Shown here: one piece after another, positions 43,610 to 52,439 of the stretch
How positions within the stretch are numbered: the first letter of the stretch is position 1
How the letters are laid out: the number at the start of each line of letters is the position of its first letter
NCBI GenBank assembly: GCA_039793985.1
Contig: JBAMMC010000012.1
Span: 1-54,330, forward strand
Reading direction: 5' to 3'
Source of the DNA: ARK-14 sp002899805
Lineage (GTDB): Archaea > Thermoproteota > Thermoprotei_A > Sulfolobales > Fervidicoccaceae
Length of the DNA stretch: 54,330 nt
Notes under the pieces: generated by a model
Database searches by the model: none
What the model saw: only the letters and a program-made list of their open reading frames with translations
What the model was told of the DNA's origin: nothing
Made by a program: the position numbers and the translations under genes

Positions 43610-45396
43610 GTGAGGAATTTCGCATATGTACTTTTGTAGAGGGGGTGCTCCCTTATTGCCTTGAGATTGGGGAAATACTTATCGCTCACACCATACCTAT
43701 GTCCCTTCCACCTCTTAGACCATTCTTCGAAAGAGATGCCGTACTTCTTCAGAATAGAGTCTCTGTAGATATCACTTAGAACGTTATATGCGCAGAACGG
43801 GATGATTCTGCCATCTGGAGAGGTGTAATGTATATTACATCTCATGACACGCTGAACATCATAGTTATACTGATCCATGAAGTGCATGAGACCTAAGAAC
43901 AGCAGACTATAGTGGAACTCGCCTAGTGCGTCGTAACTCCTTTCCCTTATGATCTTCATTAGCAAACTGCTTATCTTTGTTCCGTTGGGAAGTTCGTCTC
44001 TTCTTATGAAGTCACCAAGATGTCTCACAGCCATGAGGAGATTCAGATAAGTTCTTATCTTTCCTGCTTTCTCCAGCTTTTCCCGCTCATCATCAAGGTA
44101 ATTAATGAATCCATCTACGTCTATGAAATCTGTAATAGAATAGAACCTCCTGAAGTTACCTTTATCGTCGCGATCTACGATCACATAAGTTGCTGCCCCA
44201 CAGACGAAATGATTCGCCATGAGGAACTGCTCTTTTTTAGTCACAGCTTCTATGAACTCGGCGAATTTTGCTGCTACTGGAATTGGATACCATGACTTCT
44301 CCTTTATTTGCCCCCCGGTCTGTTCTTCTAGAAGCCTTATCACATCGGGGATAGTTATTCTGAATTTTTCTAGTTCATGCTTCTTCATCCTACCTGTCAG
44401 GCTAACTGGCTGGAAGTTCACTCCCCTGACAATGTCCATGTTTTCAGCCGCAAATCTCACAATGTTGCCAAGATCTCTGTCGTTTATGTTCTTTATTACT
44501 GTAGGGACGAGAACTACGCTTGTCATCCCCGACCTTCTGAAGACTTCGAATATGAAGGGGATATCCCAATGGTTCTTAGGATTGGTCGTAGGAGTTGTTC
44601 CATCGAAGCTCATATAGATGGTATTGACCCCGGCTTCTCTCAGCTCTCTGGCCCATTTGACTGCTAGCTCTGGATCTTTTCTGTAGACTTCTGCTAGAGG
44701 GATCCCTTCGGTATTAAGCTGTATGTGTCTTACTCCTTCTTCCCTAAGCATTCTCACAATATCAACTAAGTCGTCCCTCATGAGGGGTTCTCCACCCGTT
44801 AGCTGAATGACCAATGTTCTGTTCTGTTTCTTAAGCTGCCTGACCTGCTCTCTGAGCTGTTCTATTGTTGGCTCATACACATAGCCCATCCTCTCAGCAA
44901 AGAAGAAGCAGTACCAGCATGACAGGTCACATCTATTAGTAACAACAACGTTTGCTAGTGCCGTATGATTCTTGTGCATCGGACATATCCCGCAAGAGAA
45001 GGGGCAAGGTGCACTGACAGGAACGTAACTATATGTACCTCTCCCCTCTTCTTCATATTTCTGAAATCTGTAGTACATTTCTGCACTTCCATAATAGAGA
45101 TCTTCGAAAGCACCATGCTCCGGACATTCCTTCCTAATATAGAGTTTTCCCTCTCTTTCTACTATGATTGCTGGAAGAAGTCTTTCACACATCGGACATA
45201 TGCTTTGTGTATATTTTACTAACTTTTCTCCTTCCATCAATTTTGGTAAAGGACCTCCTATGTTTATAATCCTATTTTCGATTTGAATGGTTCTCTCAGA
45301 AAACTTGCTGAACGGCTTCGCAAACTCCTTTTTTGTTACCTCTACTATGGCTTCCTCAGACATTCCTCCCAAAGTTCCAACCTCCAAAAGCTTCAT
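43582..45396 (-). CDS. tes: Radical SAM tetraether lipid synthase (Tes)
   Basis: 604 residues. The radical SAM motif is CDLSCWYC (about 156-163) after TNR. Extra cysteine sets are CPMCERLLP (about 67), the CPEHG of the zinc-ribbon-like start and CPFSCGICPMHKNH (about 131-144), matching the multi-cluster Tes/MJ0619 family that couples two archaeol tails carbon-to-carbon into tetraethers. Further cysteines lie in HFVCGAATYV and RCNIHYTS...IPFCAYNVLSD. ATG at 45396, but the TTG at codon 9 (after GGAGG) and the ATG at codon 12 are possible starts. The last 8 codons and the stop come from the IS605 right end. Confidence 0.9.
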   Translation of the reverse strand: MKLLEVGTLGGMSEEAIVEVTKKEFAKPFSKFSERTIQIENRIINIGGPLPKLMEGEKLVKYTQSICPMCERLLPAIIVEREGKLYIRKECPEHGAFEDLYYGSAEMYYRFQKYEEEGRGTYSYVPVSAPCPFSCGICPMHKNHTALANVVVTNRCDLSCWYCFFFAERMGYVYEPTIEQLREQVRQLKKQNRTLVIQLTGGEPLMRDDLVDIVRMLREEGVRHIQLNTEGIPLAEVYRKDPELAVKWARELREAGVNTIYMSFDGTTPTTNPKNHWDIPFIFEVFRRSGMTSVVLVPTVIKNINDRDLGNIVRFAAENMDIVRGVNFQPVSLTGRMKKHELEKFRITIPDVIRLLEEQTGGQIKEKSWYPIPVAAKFAEFIEAVTKKEQFLMANHFVCGAATYVIVDRDDKGNFRRFYSITDFIDVDGFINYLDDEREKLEKAGKIRTYLNLLMAVRHLGDFIRRDELPNGTKISSLLMKIIRERSYDALGEFHYSLLFLGLMHFMDQYNYDVQRVMRCNIHYTSPDGRIIPFCAYNVLSDIYRDSILKKYGISFEEWSKRWKGHRYGVSDKYFPNLKAIREHPLYKSTYAKFLTDPLPALKG

Positions 45397-45591
45397 CTAT
45401 ATATGATCTAAGCTGAAATGCCATTTAAAAACAAATTTACCCATTTTCACGGTAAAATGGTGAAAAGAAGATTTTTCATGAGATTCTTTGGAGTTAGTGA
45501 ATTCTATATTCGCTAACATTTAAAATATTTTGAAGAAAATGAAAATCTCAGAATATTTTGTTCTAACTGATAAGTTGGCAGGAGAGATATC

Positions 45592-46158
45592 GTGAGAAAG
45601 GATCCGTTCAATCTGATAGTGACGCACTTTCCAGGATATGATAACTATGTAGTAGTAAGAGAAAAGCTGAAAAAAGTGCTGGAGGACTCAAGAATTGTTG
45701 ATACTTCGCAGAGTGTAATACTTCTTTTAGTTAATGACCCCTATGAATCGGTAGAAAAACTGAGAAAATCGGAGTTATCTTCTTCTCCAGTATTGAGGGT
45801 TATACCTGTAGATGCTGTCACGGATGTATTTGTGGACAGAATCAGAGATGCTGTCCATGAGATTTTTCGTAGGAAAGCTTCACCGAGCGAAACATTCAAG
45901 ATAAAGATAGACGGGCGAGTCTACAGAAGAGGTGAAGGTGAAATAGAGAGGATTCATAGAAGTGAGGCAATAGATTTCATAGCAAAAGGCTTAGACAATC
46001 CCGTGAACCTCGATGAACCAGATTGGCTCATCTACATAAAAACATTGAGGATGTACAGAGCTACAGAGTTAGCAAGTATCACTATTTGCAGACCTTCACA
46101 GATAATCAGTTTTGCTCCTAGAGAGGAGGGGGGAGAGGAAGTTGGGAAAGAATTCTAG
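45592..46158 (+). CDS. THUMP-domain RNA-binding protein (COG1818, Tan1-like)
   Basis: 188 residues. It has an N-terminal ferredoxin-like part (NLIVTHFPGYDNYVVVREKLKKVLED) and a THUMP domain (about 90-175: TFKIKIDGRVYRRGEGEIERIHRSEAIDFIAKGL, then DWLIYIKTLRMYRATELASI). Archaeal COG1818 proteins resemble the tRNA acetylation adaptor Tan1, so a tRNA-modification adaptor role is likely. GTG start. It overlaps the mutase gene. Confidence 0.85.
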   Translation: MRKDPFNLIVTHFPGYDNYVVVREKLKKVLEDSRIVDTSQSVILLLVNDPYESVEKLRKSELSSSPVLRVIPVDAVTDVFVDRIRDAVHEIFRRKASPSETFKIKIDGRVYRRGEGEIERIHRSEAIDFIAKGLDNPVNLDEPDWLIYIKTLRMYRATELASITICRPSQIISFAPREEGGEEVGKEF

Positions 46159-47560
46159 ACTTTTTGGAACAGCTGGGATAAGAGGAAGATATCTTGACAA
46201 GGTGAGACCAGGTCTTGCTTATGACATTGGCGTAAGCGTAGCGGCTCATGTAGGAGGAAGAGGAACAATAACAGTTGGTCATGACGTGAGAACCACGAGT
46301 CCTCTCTTGGCTCTTAGTGCAGGATCGGGAGTTATGAGTGGGGGCGTCGATGCCATATTTTTAGGATTAGTCCCTACTCCAGTTCTAGCTTACAGCGTAC
46401 CTCATACAAAGAGCAAAGCAGGGATAATGATAACTGCGAGCCACAATCCACCGCCAGATAATGGAATCAAAGTCTTTCAGTATAATGGAATGGAATATAC
46501 CGAGAAGATGGAGGAAGAGCTCGAACTAATAATGCAAGTCAAATCCAAGTTCCACGCTACTTGGGACCAAGTTGGAAGGTTAATAGATGCGAAAGAGATC
46601 GGAGAAGATTATGTAGATGAGATATCCAGCGTGCTGAGACCAAGAAGCATAAAATATGTGCCTAAGATATACATTGACTGTAGCAACGGTGCAGCAAGCA
46701 ATTATACACCGAGAATTTTGAGGAAGATGGGAGCGAAGATTTTTTCAGCCAACTGCCATCCAGATGGATACTTCCCTGGGCATGAGCCAGAACCAAGGCA
46801 GGATGTACTAGAGCCATTTCTCCCGGTTGCCGCATCTCTAGGACCAGACGTTATAATGGCACATGATGGAGATGCCGATAGGCTGGCAGTTCTAACAACG
46901 AGAAGAGGTTTCGTTAAACAGGATGTAATAATTGCTCTCTATTCTAAATACAAGCTGCTGGAGGGAAGAGGGACGATAATCGTTAGTATAGATGTGGGCA
47001 ATAGCGTCTTTGATGTGGTAGAAAAGTACGGAGGAAGAATAGTCAGATCAAAGCTTGGAAAAATCCATGAAAAACTTCTGGAACACCCAGGGGCTCTCCT
47101 AGCTGCTGAGCCTTGGAAACTCATCGATCCTAAATGGGGACTTTGGGTCGATGGAATTTATCAGGCTACACTCCTAGCTAAAATGATGATGGAAGAGGGG
47201 GCTACAATGGATGATCTCTTGTCAGATATCCCAACTTATCCCTGGGCTAGGCTGAGCATCCCTATAGCTGAGATGCTCGAAAACCAAGAGGAGTTCTACG
47301 AGAAGTTGAAAGAAAGATTCATGTCTACAATGGGGGAATATGAGAGTATGAGTACACTTGATGGTATCAGGCTAGATTTCGCAGATAAGAGCTGGGTTCT
47401 CGTGAGAATGAGTGGAACCGAACCGAAAGTGAGGATTTACATTGAGGGGAATGATAATAACAGAGTCGATGAGCTCATCGAAAAATCCCTAGCTCTAACA
47501 AAATCTGTTAGTGAAGAAATGGGTTTGAAACTTGAGGCCCCTACGATAAACAGAGGTTGA
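46142..47560 (+). CDS. Phosphohexomutase (phosphoglucosamine/phosphomannomutase family)
   Basis: 472 residues from the TTG at 46142 (GKNSRLFGTAGIRGRYL); a longer in-frame start at 46112 exists. The active-site phosphoserine loop TASHNPPPDNGIK and metal site DGDADR are intact. The phosphate-binding end reads VRMSGTEPKVRIYIEG. The sugar-binding GExSGH motif is replaced by AEPWK...WGLWVDG. It is likely GlmM-like or a phosphopentomutase; specificity is uncertain. Confidence 0.85.
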   Translation: MGKNSRLFGTAGIRGRYLDKVRPGLAYDIGVSVAAHVGGRGTITVGHDVRTTSPLLALSAGSGVMSGGVDAIFLGLVPTPVLAYSVPHTKSKAGIMITASHNPPPDNGIKVFQYNGMEYTEKMEEELELIMQVKSKFHATWDQVGRLIDAKEIGEDYVDEISSVLRPRSIKYVPKIYIDCSNGAASNYTPRILRKMGAKIFSANCHPDGYFPGHEPEPRQDVLEPFLPVAASLGPDVIMAHDGDADRLAVLTTRRGFVKQDVIIALYSKYKLLEGRGTIIVSIDVGNSVFDVVEKYGGRIVRSKLGKIHEKLLEHPGALLAAEPWKLIDPKWGLWVDGIYQATLLAKMMMEEGATMDDLLSDIPTYPWARLSIPIAEMLENQEEFYEKLKERFMSTMGEYESMSTLDGIRLDFADKSWVLVRMSGTEPKVRIYIEGNDNNRVDELIEKSLALTKSVSEEMGLKLEAPTINRG

Positions 47561-47842
47561 CTCCCTCTTCCAAAAAGTGGTATAGCAATTTGGGAGTTTC
47601 TATTATGCTTGTTCCCTTTCTGTATGCCTTTATCCAACATTGGTAATGAATATGGTTATAGGATGAATGGATGAGCAAAAGTGAAAAACCTGCCTTAAAC
47701 ACCGAAAGTTTCTCCAGAGAGAACAAAAGGTCCAAGTTTGATTAAAATGTGATTCATTTTTGATTTCTAGTTAAAGGGTAATTTTGACGTCTACTGAGGA
47801 TCAACTTAGGGAAAATGGAATGTCACGAACACATTTTCAGAA
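47561..47842. other. Gene-free convergent gap
   Basis: 282 nt between convergent genes, A/T-rich. No conserved structure or start-bearing frame longer than about 60 codons is credible. Nothing further seen. Confidence 0.5.
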
Positions 47843-48448
47843 TTACATACCGGAGTTGAGGTTCCCCTGAATTATCTCAGTAATTCCCTGCCTGATCATG
47901 CCAACCGCAATTGCCATCAGAATCATCGAAAAGAGCTTAATCAGAAATATGCTTCCCTTACTTCCAAATATCTTGAAAAGCTTTTCACCTGCCATGAGGA
48001 TTGCTAATGCGAGAAGCCCATCGATTACTATCGAAATGAGAGATACCATTAATCCCCAGCTGTACTTGATATAAATTACCGTCGTTATAGAACCTGGGCC
48101 GGCCAAAAGTGGAGTAGCAAGGGGAACTATAGCGAGAGATTCCCTCTCCCGCACGATTTCCACCTCTGTGTTACCGAAAACCCCCCAAAGTCCATATATG
48201 AATAAGATTATTCCGCCTGCTATTCTGAAGTCAGAGGTAGTGATTCCGAAATACCTGAAGAATGGTTCACCGAATAGAGCGAAGAATATGAGAAGAGAAG
48301 ATGCTATAATGATGCTGTAAAGGATGGTTCTCCTTCTTTCTCCTTCACCCATGTCCTTGGTATATCCATAGAAGAGAGGAGCATTTCCTATCGGGTCTAG
48401 TATTATAAAGAGCATAATTATTGCTTGAAATAGCGATGCGATTGTCAT
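47843..48448 (-). CDS. MarC-family membrane protein
   Basis: 201 residues with six hydrophobic helices and the MarC pattern: FIILDPIGNAPLFYGYT near 16, SDFRIAGGIILFIYGLW, SLAIVPLATPLLAGPGSITTVI (about 106-127). Substrate unknown; the link to antibiotic resistance of the family name is not supported. ATG start. Part of the minus-strand run of four genes. Confidence 0.88.
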   Translation of the reverse strand: MTIASLFQAIIMLFIILDPIGNAPLFYGYTKDMGEGERRRTILYSIIIASSLLIFFALFGEPFFRYFGITTSDFRIAGGIILFIYGLWGVFGNTEVEIVRERESLAIVPLATPLLAGPGSITTVIYIKYSWGLMVSLISIVIDGLLALAILMAGEKLFKIFGSKGSIFLIKLFSMILMAIAVGMIRQGITEIIQGNLNSGM

Positions 48449-48454
48449 CGGCTC

Positions 48455-48799
48455 TCACCTGCACAGCTTCTCCTCCGCTTCGCTTTTTTCATAGGCAAGG
48501 CATCTGAAGAAGCATTCTCCGAAACATTGGGAGTCTCGGTTCCCGCACCTCTGCTCGCAAGATGCTATACAGTCCCTCTCCCTCAGTTTTATGATTAGAA
48601 TCGAATAACTTCTTTCCTCGAAGAGATTGACTTCCAGAATCCTGTTTTCAACGAGATCCCCTGCGTTATTCTTCAATAAGACGTTCCGTACAGCTTCAAA
48701 ATCCACGAGAGTGCTCTCGAAAACAACTGAAAAAGTTGGTCCGGAAAGACCTTCACATAGCCTTCTCCTTATCTCATCCTCATTTTTCAGTCGCTCCAA
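48455..48799 (-). CDS. Cysteine-rich small protein with a double CX3CX3C motif
   Basis: 114 residues, no family recognised. The N-terminal 75 residues look like a small alpha/beta domain. Then CIASCEQRC and CFGECFFRC follow with 6 residues between, giving CX3CX3C-X6-CX3CX3C (about 78-100). This may bind Fe-S or zinc, or form a disulfide hairpin. It overlaps the upstream HypE-like gene by 20 bp and lies just ahead of marC, suggesting a joint metal or redox role with the HypE-like protein. Confidence 0.6.
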   Translation of the reverse strand: MERLKNEDEIRRRLCEGLSGPTFSVVFESTLVDFEAVRNVLLKNNAGDLVENRILEVNLFEERSYSILIIKLRERDCIASCEQRCGNRDSQCFGECFFRCLAYEKSEAEEKLCR

Positions 48800-49811
48800 G
48801 TTCTGACAGCCTCTTTATGAAATCATCTTGAGGGATTTCACTGATAACCATTTCAATGTTCCCTCCCTTTATTAAGTATAGCTTTCTCTCTCTTTTCTCC
48901 AGAACCTTCCCAATCACTGAAGCTTCTATTCCCGCTGAAGACAATGCTTGGAGAGCCGTCTCAAGTTTGTGTGGGGGAATACTGGCTAGGAGAGTACCGC
49001 TTGACAAGGAAAAGAGAGGATCAACCCCAAGAGTTCCGAGTATCTTCTTCGAAATATCGGATATGGTGACAGGCTCTTTCCATAGCTCGACTGCCCATCC
49101 CGATGCGTAAGAAATCTCAAATGCGGCTGCTGCTATTCCTCCTTCTGTGGGGTCATGCATAGCATTAGCTAGCCTGTTTGAAGATAGAATCCGAGCTTCT
49201 GGGACTACAGATATTTCGTCTATGTATCTTTTTGCTTCTACAATTTCGGATATCGAGAGTCCTCTTTCTAGGAGAAGTTGGGAGAGATCGTGAGCTGCTA
49301 TTGAGGTTGCCTCGAGTGCTGCCTTCTTCGTCATTATCAAAAAATCACCCGGTTTAGCATTGGATGTTGGGGTCATATCCTCTCTTTTCCCTGCACCGAG
49401 GGCTGTCGTGATGATTACAGCCCTTGATACGGCACTGCTGAATTCAGTGTGTCCCCCCAGAAGAGAGCCTCCAAGTTCTGTTATTGCCTTCTTCATATCT
49501 GTAGCTATAGACAGGATTGCTTCCTCTTTGGTCCCTTCAGGGAGAATCAGTGTTGTGATGAACCATGAGGGCTTAAAGCCGCTTGCGGCTATGTCATTTG
49601 CTGCGATATGTATTGATAACCAGCCTATTCTGCTGTGTGAAGCTGTTATAGGGTCAGAATGTGCAGCAAGAAGCTCATAACCTTCTATATCTATAACACC
49701 AGCATCCCCTCCAACCATAGGAGGGAGGATAACTCTGTCTCCCTTACCTATGTTGGAAAAGAAAGCTCTCTGCAGAAGTTCTACTGGCAGCTTTCCAGGC
49801 AAGGAAACCAC
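48780..49811 (-). CDS. AIR synthase-related (HypE/ThiL-like) protein
   Basis: 343 residues. The N-terminal half has IGKGDRVILPPMVGGDAGVIDI, then AAHSDPITASHSRIGWLSIHIAANDIAASG (about 49-78), and the C-terminal half has HDPTEGGIAAAAFEISYASG. These are the PurM/HypE fold motifs that bind ATP and metal. No hydrogenase genes are nearby, so the substrate is unknown; selenide/thiamine-type kinases are alternatives. GTG or ATG start. It sits 1 nt from hxlB. Confidence 0.82.
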   Translation of the reverse strand: MVSLPGKLPVELLQRAFFSNIGKGDRVILPPMVGGDAGVIDIEGYELLAAHSDPITASHSRIGWLSIHIAANDIAASGFKPSWFITTLILPEGTKEEAILSIATDMKKAITELGGSLLGGHTEFSSAVSRAVIITTALGAGKREDMTPTSNAKPGDFLIMTKKAALEATSIAAHDLSQLLLERGLSISEIVEAKRYIDEISVVPEARILSSNRLANAMHDPTEGGIAAAAFEISYASGWAVELWKEPVTISDISKKILGTLGVDPLFSLSSGTLLASIPPHKLETALQALSSAGIEASVIGKVLEKRERKLYLIKGGNIEMVISEIPQDDFIKRLSELGATEK

Positions 49812-49812
49812 T

Positions 49813-50442
49813 TCAGAGCTCTATATTAGCATGCTTGGACTTTAAATCGCTTTCACTCTTATTGAGCCTGTGCATCAATCCTCCAATTATTCCGTCTAAG
49901 ACCACCATCGCTGTATCCTCAAAGAGCGTACCCAAAGGAGCTAAAGGCTCATGAAGACCGAGAATTTGCCTAGCGAAATAGTCCTTCTCCTCAGCCAGCT
50001 TAGTCCTTCCAGGGATCCTCAGGACTATATCTGCTATTTCTCCCAGAGGACTGTCTGGATATGAAGTCACAGCAAGTACTTCAGCCCCAACCTTCTTTGC
50101 TACTTTAGCAGCAGTGACTATCAGCTCTGTTCTCCCAGAACCGCTTATAGCGATCGCTACATCTCCTGCTGAAATGCTCGGAGTTATAGTGTCTCCGAGA
50201 ACATAGCTCTGAAAACCCATGTGCATCAACCTCATGGCGAATGCCCTTCCCACAAGCCCGCTTCTCCCAGCTCCCATGACCAGCACTTTTGCTCCTTTCC
50301 TGTAGATTTCGACCAACTTTTCCGAGAACTTTTCGACTTCCCTTCTATCTAGTTCCTCTATAGATCTCTCTATGAAGGCAGCGATTTCCTTCATCGCTTC
50401 ATATTCATACTCCAAATTGAAACCCCACCTGATATTTCTCAA
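49813..50442 (-). CDS. hxlB: 6-phospho-3-hexuloisomerase
   Basis: 209 residues of the SIS fold. VLVMGAGRSGLVGRAFAMRLMHMGF (about 53-77) and AIAISGSGRTELIVTAAKVAKK (about 96-117) are the sugar-phosphate loops. GRTKLAEEKDYFARQILGLHEPLAPLGTLFED is typical of PHI. In archaea lacking a pentose phosphate path it runs with hexulose-phosphate synthase to make ribulose 5-phosphate; the partner is not in this window. The first 16 residues may be extra; the Met at codon 17 is an alternative start. Confidence 0.9.
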   Translation of the reverse strand: MRNIRWGFNLEYEYEAMKEIAAFIERSIEELDRREVEKFSEKLVEIYRKGAKVLVMGAGRSGLVGRAFAMRLMHMGFQSYVLGDTITPSISAGDVAIAISGSGRTELIVTAAKVAKKVGAEVLAVTSYPDSPLGEIADIVLRIPGRTKLAEEKDYFARQILGLHEPLAPLGTLFEDTAMVVLDGIIGGLMHRLNKSESDLKSKHANIEL

Positions 50443-50620
50443 GAAATGCGATTTTATACTTTGACGCGGAGAAAACTATGAAAGCAGGTAATCTGTCATG
50501 AACTTACGATTGAGGGTCTTGCCCTATATTGCAGAGACGAAGTTGGTTTAGTGCTTGATACCTCGTCTTCTTTCTTAAAAACTACCCTCTCCTTAAGATC
50601 TCTTTAGAGGTTGATTAGGC

Positions 50621-50965
50621 TTGGCGATTAGTGAACCTATCGGACATGATGGTGGTGAAAATAGCGAAGTACTAGAGAGGTTCAGAGCTATGCTGACAAA
50701 AGAAGCGAACGAAACAAGGAAAGAAGCGATTTCGACTGCGAAACTAGCAATAACTATATATAAGTCTGGAGAGAAGGAGCTCGCTTTACTTGTAATAAGA
50801 GAGAGCATGAGAATAGCTAAGAGCTACATAGAGCTGGCTGAAAAAGTAGGAGAGAATGATGATAAGGCATATGATCTATTGGTTGGTATTGAAACGATCG
50901 AAGAACTGATAAAAAATAACGAAAAGGCAGATTACTTGAGGGGGATTCTAGAAGAAATATCTTGA
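50621..50965 (+). CDS. Uncharacterised helical protein
   Basis: 114 residues, almost wholly helical and charged (AMLTKEANETRKEAISTAKLAITIYKSGEKELALLVIRESMRIAKSYIELAEKVG), resembling a helical-hairpin repeat. No family recognised. TTG start with GAGGTTG upstream. The following frames are broken (pseudogene), so this may be the surviving half of a two-gene unit. Confidence 0.6.
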   Translation: MAISEPIGHDGGENSEVLERFRAMLTKEANETRKEAISTAKLAITIYKSGEKELALLVIRESMRIAKSYIELAEKVGENDDKAYDLLVGIETIEELIKNNEKADYLRGILEEIS

Positions 50966-51389
50966 AAGTGGAGTTTGAACTTCCAGGTGAAGGAAGATTT
51001 CGGTCTCGGAAGTCATTCTCATACGAATGGTAGGAGATGTTATAACTGAAGGCATTGAACTGCTCTTGGAGAAAAGTTGGATATAAGATCTATAGAAGTG
51101 GAGAATGGTGAAGCATTTGTTGAAATAGTCATGGAAAAACAACGTTCACTTGTATCTTACAGCAGACTTGAAAGAGCTAGAGAGGAATAACGCTCACTTC
51201 AACGATCTCTCTGTACTCCTTTTCGATCCTCTACAGGCAACTATATCCAGCTGGTTCATCCCATCCTTTTCCAGCGAGTTAGAAATTTACTTCTACAGTG
51301 AATGGATGATATTCTACATAAGCTCCCCACGCAATTTCGATGTAAAGAGAGCGATATCAGCCGTTAGATTAGTCACCCCAGAAAAGTGA
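50962..51389 (+). pseudogene. Multiply frameshifted gene remnant
   Basis: The region is protein-like in pieces in different frames. LKVEFELPGEGRFRS starts at 50962. VSEVILIRMVGDVITEGIELLLEK lies in the next frame from 51003, IRSIEVENGEAFVEIVMEKQRSLV in a third from 51083, and LKELERNNAHFNDLSVLLFDPL...NFDVKRAISAVRLVTPEK ends at 51389. At least three indels are needed to join them. No family recognised. It immediately follows, and overlaps by 4 bp, the helical-protein gene. Confidence 0.65.
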
Positions 51390-51429
51390 TTGCTGGGTTT
51401 ACTAGAATGTTAGAATTTGTTTTATATAC

Positions 51430-51687
51430 TCAAATCAATTCCTTTCCTATCTTTTTAGAAAAATCGAATACCGTCATACCAATGATTGAACCTCCCTTTA
51501 GCCTGACCACTATGTCATTTTCTAGGAGGATTTCTTCGTCCGCTTCCTCTACATCATACCCGAAGTTTATGTATAGGATGTCGTTTCTGCTATCATATTC
51601 GAACCAAATGTTTTTGATGTCTGCTATTGGAAGATTTCTGCCTTCCATCGATAAGTCCCTCTTATCATTAAAAAAGGCACCAATCAT
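51430..51687 (-). CDS. DUF2283 family protein
   Basis: 85 residues with the DUF2283 pattern: WFEYDSRNDILYINFGYDVEEADEEILLENDIVVRLKGGSIIGMTVFDFSKK. A small beta-rich domain common in archaea, bacteria and plasmids, of unknown function, sometimes toxin-antitoxin-like. Overlaps the following gene by 4 bp (ATGA). Confidence 0.8.
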   Translation of the reverse strand: MIGAFFNDKRDLSMEGRNLPIADIKNIWFEYDSRNDILYINFGYDVEEADEEILLENDIVVRLKGGSIIGMTVFDFSKKIGKELI

Positions 51688-51941
51688 TGATTTTTTCCAG
51701 ATTTCAGTTCTTTCAGTTGTTTTTCTATCGAATCGAGCCTTCTCTCCACATTTTCAATATGCAAAGCCAAATGATTTATAGCGTCGACAATTGCATTAAG
51801 AGCTTCAACTAGATCTGCTTCTCCGTGTTCGTGGGTATGCTCATGCTCCTCTTCCATTTCTGGATGAGTTTCCATGACTTCTTCCACGATCTTTTCCATG
51901 TCCTCTTCCTTTTTAGGCATAGTCAATCTCATCTTTCCCAA
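51684..51941 (-). CDS. His/Glu-rich coiled-coil small protein
   Basis: 85 residues, no family recognised. It has an acidic start (MEKIVEEVMETHPEMEEE), a HEHTHEHGE metal-binding-like tract (about 33-41), then an amphipathic coiled coil (ALHIENVERRLDSIEKQLKELKSG). The upstream MetPro start at codon 8 is an alternative. It forms a two-gene run with the DUF2283 gene and may be its partner; a metal or regulatory role is a guess. Confidence 0.6.
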   Translation of the reverse strand: MGKMRLTMPKKEEDMEKIVEEVMETHPEMEEEHEHTHEHGEADLVEALNAIVDAINHLALHIENVERRLDSIEKQLKELKSGKNQ

Positions 51942-51984
51942 ATGAAATCACCACTGCAGATTGTTCATTCAATATAGCAAGAGG

Positions 51985-52058
51985 GGCCGCCGCCGGGGTT
52001 CGAACCCGGGACCTCCGGATCCACAGTCCGGCGCTCTCCCAGCTGAGCTACGGCGGCC
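51985..52058 (-). tRNA. tRNA-His (anticodon GTG)
   Basis: The minus strand folds as a full cloverleaf. The acceptor GCCGCCG/CGGCGGC has an encoded G-1 (52058) opposite C73 (51985), the hallmark of tRNA-His. The D arm is GCTC...GAGC, the anticodon stem CCGGA/TCCGG has loop CTGTGGA (anticodon GTG), and the T arm is CCGGG-TTCGAAC-CCCGG. No intron, and CCA is not encoded. Confidence 0.97.
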
Positions 52059-52439
52059 AATGTATTTTCTCATTGGCCATCGTTCTTCATCGCTTGCGCT
52101 CTGCTGCGGCCCCTTCGATTTATTTCTAAATCTTTCTATTCATTTATGAGATTATAAAATTGAGTAATTTTCATCAAAAGCCTGCCGGCAAAAAAAATGA
52201 GATTTCGAACGTTACATCCATCGTTGCAAGTTACTTGCTGGGATTTTATCATGCGAACGATGCTCTTTATAGCTCTTTTGACTATATCCTCAATGTTTTC
52301 TAACCCATGATATTTTCTCAGCTCTCATCATTACTCATGATTCCAGGTATCGATAGAAGGGCTCTCTTTGGAAATTTATATTTGAACCGACGTATAGTTA
52401 AATATGAGCAGTTTTTATAGATAAATTGAGGGTAATAGT
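52059..52439. other. Gene-free region upstream of the OB-like gene
   Basis: 381 nt, A/T-rich. A small perfect hairpin GCAAG-TTA-CTTGC (about 52225-52237) sits within a wider CATCGTT/AACGATG repeat. A TATA-like GTTTTTATAG (about 52411-52420) lies about 25 nt before the next start. No gene seen. Confidence 0.5.
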
